Source of the DNA: Ktedonobacter sp. SOSP1-85
Lineage (GTDB): Bacteria > Chloroflexota > Ktedonobacteria > Ktedonobacterales > Ktedonobacteraceae
Assembly: GCF_016587415.1 (NCBI RefSeq)
Contig: NZ_BNJI01000001.1
Coordinates: 5,619,501-5,683,500, forward strand
Length of the DNA stretch: 64,000 nt
Reading direction: 5' to 3'
The notes below the pieces were generated by a model, which ran no database searches, was not told the DNA's origin, and saw nothing but the letters and a program-made list of their open reading frames with translations. The translations under genes and the position numbers were made by a program. Positions 52,235-60,066 of this stretch are shown here, in pieces. Every line of letters begins with the position of its first letter. Positions within the stretch are counted from its first letter, which is position 1.

Positions 52235-52309
52235 TCGGGTGTGGCCAAGCGGTAAGGCGACGGTCTTTGGATCCGTTATTCCCAGGTTCGAATCCTGGCA
52301 CCCGAGCCA
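52235..52309 (+). tRNA. tRNA-Gln (anticodon TTG), CCA encoded
   Basis: 75 nt. The acceptor stem TCGGGTG pairs with CACCCGA. The anticodon loop CTTTGGA carries TTG, reading CAA. The T arm CCAGG-TTCGAAT-CCTGG is perfect. Discriminator G and CCA are encoded. Confidence 0.93.
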
Positions 52310-52340
52310 CTTTTACAACAATGGATAATACCATTCCTCT

Positions 52341-52364
52341 CAGACATTAGCATGCTAATGTCTG
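52341..52364 (+). terminator. 24-nt perfect palindrome after tRNA-Gln
   Basis: 52341-52352 is the exact complement of 52353-52364; an RNA hairpin of about 10 bp would form. It is 31 nt after the tRNA and may end its transcript. Confidence 0.55.
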
Positions 52365-52501
52365 ATTTGCTAATTACGGCTTTGTCTGGTGTTAGTACCA
52401 AGGAAGCTGCACAGGCGCCACTTTTCGCTCTCGCGAGAACCTGAAAGGAGACGCGGCGTTGCCTACTACGCCTGACAGGGGTCTCACGCCGCAAAACATA
52501 C

Positions 52502-53932
52502 ATGCATACTTATGCGACTGTGGTACTTGCCGCTGGCAAGGGAACACGGATGCGTTCACGTCTACACAAGGTATTACACCGGCTTGCCGGGTCACCTCTT
52601 CTTGATCATGTGCTCAAGGCCGTTGAAACCATTCCTTCTACGTCAATCTTCGCTCCATTTCATGATACTGTCTCCACTCACCGTCCCGTCGTCGTGCTTG
52701 GACATGATGCTGAGGAGGTTGAGGCCGCCTTTGGTGAGCGCTGCCATTATGCCTTGCAGGAAGAACAGCTTGGCACAGGGCATGCCGTGCTGGCGGCGAA
52801 AGAGGCCGTTGACGCCCTCTCTCCCCTGCCTGACCTGGTGCTGGTCTGCTATGGCGACACTCCCCTGGTGCGGGCCGAGGTGCTAGCGCAGATCGTTACT
52901 GAGCATATTATTAAGCAGGCGACTATTACCTTCTTGACCGCGCGCAGCAAAGGCCCCTCTGACTTTGGGCGCATTGTGCGCGATATCTCTGGACGCGTAC
53001 AGGGCATCGTCGAGGTCAAGCGTGCCACACCGGAGCAGTTGCGCATTGACGAGATCAACTCGGGCGTGTATTGCTTTGAGCGCTCCTGGCTCTGGCCTAC
53101 GTTAGAGGCTCTGCCACGCAATCCGGGTGGCGAGTACTACTTGACAGATTTAATTGAGATTGCCAGTCAGCAGGGGCGTGAGATCGCGACGGTACAGGGG
53201 ACGCTGGATGACACCGTGGGCATCAATAACCGGGTGCAGCTTGCCCAGGCTGAGCAGTTGTTACGGAGGCGTATTCTTGAGCGCCACATGTATGCCGGGG
53301 TAACGATTCTCGACCCGGCGACGACGTATATTGATGACGAGGTTGAAATCGGGCCTGATACCGTGCTGCTGCCAAATACTATGCTTATGGGCAGAACGGT
53401 CATTGGTGCCGACTGTACCATCGGTCCGGGCTCGACGATTGAGCATTCTACAGTTGGCGAGCGCTGTATCATTCGCCAGTCTGTGTTGGAGGAAGCGACG
53501 CTTGAGGCCGAGGTACGTGTGGGACCCTTTAGTCACTGCCGCCCTGGCGCCCACCTGGCGCGTGGTGTATACCTGGGGAACTATGCCGAGGTGAAAAACT
53601 CTTATCTTGGTCCCCAGACCCAGATGCATCACTTTAGCTACATGGGCGATGCGACCATTGGTAGCGGCACCAATATTGCAGCCGGTTCCATTACATCAAA
53701 TTTTGATGGTAAAGAAAAACATCGTACAATTATAGGAGAGGGTGCTTTTATTGGTTGTGATACCACGCTGGTGGCTCCTGTCACGATTGGAAATCGTGCA
53801 TATACGGGTGCCGGCGCGGTCGTAACCAGAGATGTCCCCGACGATACACTTGTGGCTGGCGTTCCTGCCCGTTTTCTGCGTTCTTTGAAGCAGGAAGAGG
53901 ATGTAAGCGCACCCGCAGGTGAAAAACAATAA
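52502..53932 (+). CDS. glmU: Bifunctional GlmU (UDP-GlcNAc pyrophosphorylase/GlcN-1-P acetyltransferase)
   Basis: Makes UDP-GlcNAc for peptidoglycan. 476 residues: N-terminal uridyltransferase (VVLAAGKGTRMRSRLHKVLHRLAG, EQLGTGHAVLAA, CYGDTPLV) and a C-terminal left-handed beta helix of hexapeptide repeats with GNYAEVKNSYLG, HFSYMGDATIGSGTNIAAG and ITSNFDGKEKHRT, the acetyltransferase active region. Full length. No Shine-Dalgarno precedes the ATG and no other start codon is in frame upstream, so leaderless or unusual initiation is possible. It follows tRNA-Gln. Confidence 0.93.
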   Translation: MHTYATVVLAAGKGTRMRSRLHKVLHRLAGSPLLDHVLKAVETIPSTSIFAPFHDTVSTHRPVVVLGHDAEEVEAAFGERCHYALQEEQLGTGHAVLAAKEAVDALSPLPDLVLVCYGDTPLVRAEVLAQIVTEHIIKQATITFLTARSKGPSDFGRIVRDISGRVQGIVEVKRATPEQLRIDEINSGVYCFERSWLWPTLEALPRNPGGEYYLTDLIEIASQQGREIATVQGTLDDTVGINNRVQLAQAEQLLRRRILERHMYAGVTILDPATTYIDDEVEIGPDTVLLPNTMLMGRTVIGADCTIGPGSTIEHSTVGERCIIRQSVLEEATLEAEVRVGPFSHCRPGAHLARGVYLGNYAEVKNSYLGPQTQMHHFSYMGDATIGSGTNIAAGSITSNFDGKEKHRTIIGEGAFIGCDTTLVAPVTIGNRAYTGAGAVVTRDVPDDTLVAGVPARFLRSLKQEEDVSAPAGEKQ

Positions 53933-54016
53933 AGTGTCTTCGTGTAACCGGAACTTTATAAACTTCGTATAAAGTGTATCAGGCACGAACACATTTTGAA
54001 AGGCAGTTACAAAACT

Positions 54017-55477
54017 ATGGACGGCCCTGAACTAGGTAGTTTAGCAGCCGCAATCGATTTTCACATACCAAGTCTGGATGGGCAGGCGTGGTTGCAGATT
54101 ACTGTTCTGCTGCTCATGCTCATCCTCTGTGGTGTGGCCTCCGCTGCTGAGACAGCGTTAACTTCTGTCAGTCGTATCAAGCTCAAAAATCTCATTGAAG
54201 AGGGCGATAAGCCCGCCATCGAGATTGAGCGTCTCCTCGCAGAGCCAAATACCTTTCTCTCGACTATTCTCATTGTCAACAGCGTGGCCGTCATTGTGGC
54301 TTCCAGCCTGGCGACGGTTCTGGCGCTGCGTTTCTCCTCGTCATGGGGTGAGTTGCTTTCTTCGGTGATTACCTCCGCTGTGGTGCTCATATTTTGTGAA
54401 ATTACCCCTAAGACCGCGGCAGTGCAGAATCCTATGCGCTGGGCGCGTACCCTGGTTGGTCCCGTCCTGGCGGCGGCCTGGGTTCTGCGTCCGCTGGTCG
54501 CCCTCCTGAGCGTCGTGACTACGGCCCTGGTTCGCCTGCTGGGCGGGCATGTGAAGCGCAAAGGCCCCTTCGTCACGGAGGAGGAGCTGCGTATGCTGGT
54601 AACCGTGGGCGAAGAAGAGGGAATCCTCGAAGAGGCAGAGACCGAGATGATCCACAGCATCTTCGAGTTCGGCGATACCACGGCCCGTGAGGTGATGGTC
54701 CCGCGCATCGATATGATCACCCTTGCCAGTGACGCGACTGTGACTGAGGCGGTGGATGTTGCCATGCAGGGAGGCTTCTCGCGTATCCCGGTCTATGATG
54801 CCGAGAAAGGGATTGATGATATCATTGGCGTCCTCTATACCAAAGATATGCTCAAAGAGTTGCGTGAGGGGCATGATCACTTGCTGATTCGTGACCTGGT
54901 GCGCCCCGCCTACTTTGTCCCTGAAACTAAGAAGCTTGATGGTCTCCTGCGCGAGATCCGCCAGAAACGCGTCCACATGGTCGTCGTTGTCGATGAATAT
55001 GGCTCTGTGACGGGCCTGGCCACTATCGAAGATTTAATGGAAGAGATTGTGGGCGACATCAAAGACGAGTATGACCGCGAAGAGAACCTGTATGAGAAGG
55101 TGAGCGATGACGAATATGTCTTTGACGCCATGGTTGGTATCTATGAGTTTAACGAGATCATGGATATGAAGCTTGAGGACGAAGACTATGGCACGCTGGG
55201 TGGCTTTGTGTATGCGCAACTGGATAAGATCCCCTCGGTTGGCGACACCGTGCGCTATCAGGGGTTGACCTTTACTGTGCTGGGTACCAAGGGGCGCCGT
55301 ATTCTGACGATTCGCGTCGAGCGCAAGCCGGAGGAGAAGTCACAGCCCGAGCAGGGAGAGGTACTGGTCCTTCCCTCACAGCAAGAGCGTGAGAAAAAGG
55401 GTGAGACCGAACAGATCTATACTCCCACGCCAGAGGCGGCCTTTAGCTACCATGAGCAATCTGGAGGTGTCGCATGA
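54017..55477 (+). CDS. CNNM/CorC (HlyC) family protein with CBS pair
   Basis: 486 residues: DUF21/CNNM transmembrane domain (about four TM helices, SAAETALTSVSRIKLKNLIEEG, CEITPKTAAVQNP), then the linker EEELRMLVTVGEEEGILEEAETEMI, a CBS pair (TTAREVMVPRIDMITL, RVHMVVVVDEYGSVTGLATIEDLMEEIVG) and a C-terminal CorC/HlyC domain. The family is linked to Mg2+ export or homeostasis. The ATG at 54017 is preferred to an upstream TTG. It overlaps the HMG-CoA lyase start by ATGA, so the two are co-translated. Confidence 0.88.
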   Translation: MDGPELGSLAAAIDFHIPSLDGQAWLQITVLLLMLILCGVASAAETALTSVSRIKLKNLIEEGDKPAIEIERLLAEPNTFLSTILIVNSVAVIVASSLATVLALRFSSSWGELLSSVITSAVVLIFCEITPKTAAVQNPMRWARTLVGPVLAAAWVLRPLVALLSVVTTALVRLLGGHVKRKGPFVTEEELRMLVTVGEEEGILEEAETEMIHSIFEFGDTTAREVMVPRIDMITLASDATVTEAVDVAMQGGFSRIPVYDAEKGIDDIIGVLYTKDMLKELREGHDHLLIRDLVRPAYFVPETKKLDGLLREIRQKRVHMVVVVDEYGSVTGLATIEDLMEEIVGDIKDEYDREENLYEKVSDDEYVFDAMVGIYEFNEIMDMKLEDEDYGTLGGFVYAQLDKIPSVGDTVRYQGLTFTVLGTKGRRILTIRVERKPEEKSQPEQGEVLVLPSQQEREKKGETEQIYTPTPEAAFSYHEQSGGVA

Positions 55478-56391
55478 GCGTCTCCTGGCCTGAGCGTGTG
55501 CGCGTGGTCGAGGTTGGGCCACGCGATGGCTTGCAGAACGAGAAGGCACAGGTTCCAACTGCGGAGAAGATTCGCTTCATCGACCTTCTGAGTGAGGCGG
55601 GGCTGCCAGTTGTCGAGGCCACCTCTTTTGTCAGCCCACGCGCCATTCCACAGTTGAGCGATGCCAGCGAGGTGATGCAAAGCATCAAGCGCCTGGAGAG
55701 CGTCGAATTCCCTGTCCTGGTCCCCAACAGCAAGGGTATGGAGCGCGCCCTGGCGGCAGGCGTGCGTGCTATCGCCGTATTTACCGCGGCCAGCGAGGAG
55801 TTTACCCGCCATAATATCAACGCGACCATCACACAGAGCCTGGAGAACTTTCGCTCGGTTATAGAGCTAGCGCGCCAGGAAGGCGTCTCGGTGCGCGGCT
55901 ATATCTCAACAGTATTTGGCTGTCCCTATGAGGGCCAGGTCGCCCCCGAAAAAGTGGCGGATGTGGCGCTGGCCTTGCTCGAACTGGGGGTAAGCGAACT
56001 TTCCCTGGGGGACACGATTGGAGTTGCGACGCCAAAGCAGGTGATCGAAGTACTGGATCTTCTGCTCTCCCACCACAGCATCCCAGCGAACCAGCTAGCA
56101 GTTCATTTCCATGACACGCGTGGCACGGCGCTGGCCAATGTCCTGGCAGCCTTACAGATGGGGATTACGACTGTGGATTCCTCAGCGGGTGGCCTGGGTG
56201 GGTGTCCCTATGCGCCTGGCGCGGCTGGAAACCTGGCGACCGAGGACCTGGTGTATATGCTCAATGGCATGGGGATTGAGACAGGTGTGAACCTGGAGAA
56301 GCTCGTCGCGGCAACGCGTACCATCGCCCCCTTCCTTGGTCATACCCCCACAAGCAAGTATTACCAGGCTGCCATGTCTGCCTGTAATTAA
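55474..56391 (+). CDS. Hydroxymethylglutaryl-CoA lyase
   Basis: Splits HMG-CoA to acetoacetate and acetyl-CoA, the last step of leucine degradation. 305 residues, HMGL-like TIM barrel: VVEVGPRDGLQNEKAQVP, EATSFVSPRAIPQLSDA, GDTIGVATPKQV, HFHDTRGTALAN, and the active-site loop with Cys in GLGGCPYAPGAAGNLATED. The start overlaps the previous stop by ATGA. Together with the genes at 45348-51929 it completes most of the lower leucine pathway, although it lies in a separate operon. Confidence 0.92.
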   Translation: MSVSWPERVRVVEVGPRDGLQNEKAQVPTAEKIRFIDLLSEAGLPVVEATSFVSPRAIPQLSDASEVMQSIKRLESVEFPVLVPNSKGMERALAAGVRAIAVFTAASEEFTRHNINATITQSLENFRSVIELARQEGVSVRGYISTVFGCPYEGQVAPEKVADVALALLELGVSELSLGDTIGVATPKQVIEVLDLLLSHHSIPANQLAVHFHDTRGTALANVLAALQMGITTVDSSAGGLGGCPYAPGAAGNLATEDLVYMLNGMGIETGVNLEKLVAATRTIAPFLGHTPTSKYYQAAMSACN

Positions 56392-56436
56392 CGCTATCTT
56401 CTTGATGTATGCGAGACGCCCTTGCACCTGTGGTGG

Positions 56437-56511
56437 CTCGCCCTGGTAGACATGTAATACGCCCTGACAGCCTTCAGTTGTCAGGGCGTATTACATGTCT
56501 ACCAGGGCGAG
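56437..56511. terminator. Perfect 33-bp hairpin in convergent gap
   Basis: 56437-56469 pairs perfectly with 56479-56511, 9-nt loop, filling most of the gap between HMG-CoA lyase and the S41 protease gene. Confidence 0.82.
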
Positions 56512-56520
56512 AATGCTAGC

Positions 56521-57974
56521 TTAGTGATTTTGCAGATACTTGAGGGCCGCGATCAACTGGGTGTCGCCGCTGCTCAGTATCTTTTGGAGTGAGTAGTTGC
56601 CGCTATTCTCATCAGCGGGGGTAAGTGGCGCGCTACTGTCTGGCAATTTGACGACCTGATTAGGTTCAACGCCATTGTCGCGGATGAACTTTCCTTTTGG
56701 TGTAAGCCATTCCTGGATGCCAAGCAGGATTGCCGAGCCATCCGAGAGGGAGTACTGCTGTAGAACCGTTCCGGTGCCAAAGGTATGTGGATCACCGATG
56801 ACGAAGGCACGGTTATTGTCTTTTAGGGCCGCGGTAACGATCTCCGCTGCGCTGGCCGAGTTGGTATTGATCAGGACAACGAGCGTGCTCTGGGTATCAA
56901 TTGTATTGCCAGTAACGGGTACCGGCGTTTCCCGTCCGCTGCTATCCTTCTCAATCAGCACGTTGCCGCTCTTGACGAACATGCTGGCGATCTGAGTAGC
57001 CTCGTTGAGGTAGCCGCCTGGATTATCGCGCAGGTCGAGGATATATTTCTTCGCGCCCTTATCTTTGGCCTGTTGGAGGGCGTCACGCAACTGGTCGGAG
57101 ACGCCATTGGTAAACTGCACGATCTGAATGTGCGCGACATGCTCTTCAGGGATATAGTGCAGAATTACGTTGGGAACGTTAATCTCCTTGCGTTCGATCT
57201 TAAAGGTGAGCGGCTGATTCTGTCCCGGGCGCTGAACCTTAATGGTGACGCTTGTCCCGGCTTCTCCCTTGATCAGCGTGCTGACCGCTGTTGTATCCTT
57301 GCCACGCACGTCCTGCCCATTGACCGAGAGCAGGATATCGCCGCGCTTCAGCCCCGCACCCTCAGCAGGAGCGCCAGGAATGGTGCTCGCAATGGAGAGA
57401 TCCTTGGTTTTTGGATCCTGGTGCAGGTAGATACCGATTCCGATGAATTTGCCGCTCAACTGCTGATTCTCGGACTGGACCTCTTCAGGCGTCATAAAAC
57501 GCGTATGTCCTCGATCCTTCAAGGAATCAACCATGCTGCGAATCGCGGCGTAGGACATGTTCTTGTAATTGACGGCCTTGCGATCAACATAATGCTGGTC
57601 GATAACGTTCCAGGCTTGCTGAATGAGGTTAGAATAAGCTCGCGAATCAGTGCTGCTGGGAGTGGAAAATGAATTGCCGAAAAGTTGGTGCGCGAACCAG
57701 CCGCCAAAGAAGGCAAGCACGACGAGTGCGACCAGGGTCAGAGCCTGGGCGAAGATGCGGCCAAGATTGCGCCGTTTGGGGCGCTGATGCCCGGCTTGCG
57801 GCACTCCAGGCTGTTGCTGGTAGGGGTTATACGGAGCGTAAGGGTAGCCAGGCATCCCCCAGGCTGTGCAGGGGGAGGGGGTAGCTGATTCAGATCATCA
57901 TATGCTGGAGGTTGAGGGGGCATGGAATTGCCATGCTGCTCTTCATACCAGCGGGGGTCATCATATCTACTCAC
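56521..57974 (-). CDS. S41 (CtpA-like) C-terminal processing protease; frame broken near N-terminus; catalytic Lys replaced
   Basis: The main frame (57855 to 56521) has a TM anchor (ALTLVALVVLAFFGGWFA), a PDZ domain (GIGIYLHQDPKTKDLSIASTIPGAPAEGAGLKRGDILLSVNG) and the S41 core with the nucleophile in NTNSASAAEIV. The usual TFGKG that carries the catalytic Lys reads TFGTG, so activity is doubtful. Upstream, another frame from the GTG at 57974 (GGAGG 8 nt before) encodes a Pro-rich cytoplasmic start, MSRYDDPRWYEEQHGNSMPP. It meets the main frame at a 5-nt C run (57856-57860, plus strand), where one extra base would join them. As written, translation would begin at or near 57855. Confidence 0.8.
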
Positions 57975-58220
57975 CGAGAAGCCTCCATGTGGCGTTATGT
58001 TGTGTGTACGGGAAACGGTAGAACTCTCCAAAGGAGTGTATATTGTCGCTTATGTATCTACTGTGAAATGTGATTCTATCTTAGTTGCGTTATGCGCAAA
58101 AGTCAATTCTTGAAAGAGGAAATGTAGGATTTTCAATTCTTTTCTGCTTGTTGCCTTCTCCGGGGTGCGCGTAGCGAAAAAGCTCCTAAATCCTAAAAAG
58201 GAAAATCGTCTGGAGACTAT
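57975..58220. other. Intergenic region between S41 protease and infC
   Basis: No gene seen. It contains the upstream region of the S41 gene on the minus strand; no clear promoter boxes were assigned. Confidence 0.3.
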
Positions 58221-58261
58221 AAAAAAAGAGAGCATGGTTTATAACCTATGCTCTCTTTTTT
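58221..58261 (-). terminator. Intrinsic terminator after infC
   Basis: AGAGAGCAT and GGTT pair with AACC and ATGCTCTCT (one bulged base), flanked by A7 and T6, so it can work in both directions. It lies about 105 nt after the infC stop; no rpmI or rplT stands between them. Confidence 0.8.
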
Positions 58262-58365
58262 GTGGCCTGATAGTGACTTCTTCTGCCATGCTGTTTTCCT
58301 TTTCTACGGAACGATCGTAAAGAGGACAGACAGACAGAAAAGAGCGACCGGGCGCAGAGTAGCGC

Positions 58366-59016
58366 TTATGGTGTCGCGTCCTTTGCATCGCTGCTTTGAG
58401 GCGTTTCTTCAGCGGGAGTATCGCTAGCCTTTTGCTTGTCAGAGGGAGGGGGAGTTTGTTTCTTGGGCGGTTCCCAGCCGGGGGCACGAGAAAGGATCAT
58501 TGACATCATACGCCCTTCCATTGAAGGAGTACGCTCAATGGTCACGGTCCCTTTCAAGACTTCGGCGATGTCGTCGAGCAAGCGGCGGCCAATTTCAGGG
58601 TGGCGCATCTCTGCCCCACGAAACTGGACACTAACCTTGACTCTGTCGCCTTCAGCAAGGAACTGTTGGATTTTGCGTGTCTTGACCTCGATATCATGGT
58701 CATCGGTACGAGGGCGCAGGCGAATCTCTTTGACGGTAACAATCTTCTGCTTTTTGCGGGCCTCGTTCTCTTTTTTGTTCTGATCGTATTTGAAGCGACC
58801 GTAGTCCATCAGTTTACATACGGGTGGAACTACATTTGGAGATACCTCGACCAGGTCAAGGTCACGTTCGCGTGCGATATCAAGAGCACGCATTGGGGGC
58901 ATCACTCCCAACATCTCGCCATTTTCATCGATAACGCGTACCTCACGAGCACGGACGCGTTCGTTGGTACGTGTCTCACGTGGTCTGTTGTCGTTGCCAC
59001 GAAAGTCCCTGTTAAT
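58366..59016 (-). CDS. infC: Translation initiation factor IF-3 with AUU start codon
   Basis: 216 residues from an ATT at 59016-59014, which has AGGAGG 8 nt upstream; the ATG at 58914 is inside the conserved N domain (RVIDENGEMLGVMPPMRALDIARERDLDLVEVSPN). The C domain has VKEIRLRPRTDDHDIEVKTRKIQQFLAEGDRVKVSVQFRGAEM. The AUU start is the known autoregulatory device of infC, because IF-3 disfavours such starts. A Pro/Ser/Lys-rich C-terminal tail of about 35 residues is longer than in most IF-3. The usual partners rpmI and rplT do not follow; a terminator does. Confidence 0.93.
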   Translation of the reverse strand: MNRDFRGNDNRPRETRTNERVRAREVRVIDENGEMLGVMPPMRALDIARERDLDLVEVSPNVVPPVCKLMDYGRFKYDQNKKENEARKKQKIVTVKEIRLRPRTDDHDIEVKTRKIQQFLAEGDRVKVSVQFRGAEMRHPEIGRRLLDDIAEVLKGTVTIERTPSMEGRMMSMILSRAPGWEPPKKQTPPPSDKQKASDTPAEETPQSSDAKDATP

Positions 59017-59211
59017 AGGCCGAACCTCCTCTTCGGTGATGAGTGAATATTGTGACGTTCCGTTATGAAATCACGTTTGCTCGTTAACCTGAGCGGTAAG
59101 ATACCTGCTCATGGTTTCAAGCACATGACATACTGATCCGCTATCGTCCAGCAGCGAATGGTACTAGTATACTACGGGAGAAGCTGGTTTGCAAGAGCGC
59201 ATTATGAGCTA

Positions 59212-59263
59212 AAGGATAAGGAAGAGCTGGGGGATATGAGCCTCCCAGTTCTTCCTTATCCTT
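59212..59263 (-). terminator. Long hairpin after hsp20
   Basis: About 22 nt on each side (59212-59233 with 59242-59263) pair with two weak positions. It lies ~50 nt beyond the hsp20 stop and upstream of infC. Confidence 0.7.
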
Positions 59264-59316
59264 ATCGTATCAGGCTACCTTCGTTGTCGAAAGCCCCTTT
59301 GTTGAGATTGTCTCGC

Positions 59317-59763
59317 TTAGCTGTTGGCAGCGTTGACCTTGATGGTGCGAGCGCGAGCATGCTCCGCCTTGGGGAGGCGCAGGGTCAGGATACCATCCTT
59401 GTAGCTTGCTTCGGCGCGCTCGGAGTTGATGGGCGAAGGAACAGTAAAGCTCTGCTGGTACTCGCCCTTCTGGAAGCCATGATAATGCACGGTCGCATTC
59501 TCAGGAATCTCTACACCTGTCTGCCACTTCAGGTTCACCACATCCTGCTGGACGTTGATCTCGACGTTCTCAGGCTTGACACCGGGCATCGGTACCTGGA
59601 GCGTAAAGTCCTCAGCCGTCTCATACAGGTTGGCTGGCAGCGCGCGATTGAAGAAGGCGCCAGTGGTGCGTGGCGTAATCACGCTGTCCTCAAAGAGGCG
59701 ATCCATCGCTTCGCGCAGAGAAACGAATTCATTGAAAGGGTTGTAGCGAGTAAGGTTAGCCAT
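59317..59763 (-). CDS. Hsp20/alpha-crystallin small heat shock protein
   Basis: 148 residues; ATP-independent holdase chaperone. The alpha-crystallin domain spans about residues 40-135 (DFTLQVPMPGVKPENVEINVQQDVVNL; GILTLRLPKAE, near the A-x-x-x-n-GvL motif). AAGGAGG 8 nt before the ATG sets the start. The upstream gap to tyrS contains a 10-bp inverted repeat that could be a heat-shock operator. Confidence 0.92.
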   Translation of the reverse strand: MANLTRYNPFNEFVSLREAMDRLFEDSVITPRTTGAFFNRALPANLYETAEDFTLQVPMPGVKPENVEINVQQDVVNLKWQTGVEIPENATVHYHGFQKGEYQQSFTVPSPINSERAEASYKDGILTLRLPKAEHARARTIKVNAANS

Positions 59764-59926
59764 TGTATAGTCCTCCTTATTACTAAGAAAGTATTTTGTA
59801 TAGGTGCGGACGGAGTGTATATGGTTCTCGTCCGTCCGTCTGTTTGTGTATCTCTCGTTCACTGTCGATAGTATACTTCGGGGAGTGTTAGAAGAACGTA
59901 AAAGGTATATAAGAGAATTGTTAGAA

Positions 59927-59951
59927 AACTTGATAGCCTTACTATCAAGTT
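59927..59951. promoter_or_regulatory. Operator-like inverted repeat between hsp20 and tyrS
   Basis: AACTTGATAG (59927-59936) and CTATCAAGTT (59942-59951) form a perfect 10-bp inverted repeat with a 5-nt spacer. It is not CIRCE. A TATACT on the minus strand near 59870 could be the hsp20 -10. Confidence 0.5.
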
Positions 59952-59958
59952 GCCCTAC

Positions 59959-59987
59959 TCGACGAGAGTGAGCTATTTTGCTACAAT
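59959..59987 (+). promoter_or_regulatory. Candidate tyrS promoter
   Basis: TCGACG (59959-59964), 17-nt spacer, TACAAT (59982-59987). The -10 is good; the -35 matches 4 of 6. Confidence 0.55.
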
Positions 59988-60066
59988 GCGCTTGATTAAT
60001 TTTTCGCAGAACGCGTGAAAAAGAGCTATAGCATGCGCAAATTTGTACGCTGAGAGGTTTGTTGAG

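Noticed and set aside
58239..58487. Basic open frame after infC as possible ribosomal protein L35
   Set aside because: Overlaps infC in another frame and lacks the L35 pattern.
59990..60066. T-box leader for tyrS
   Set aside because: The distance from the -10 to the start is too short and no T-box sequence is seen.
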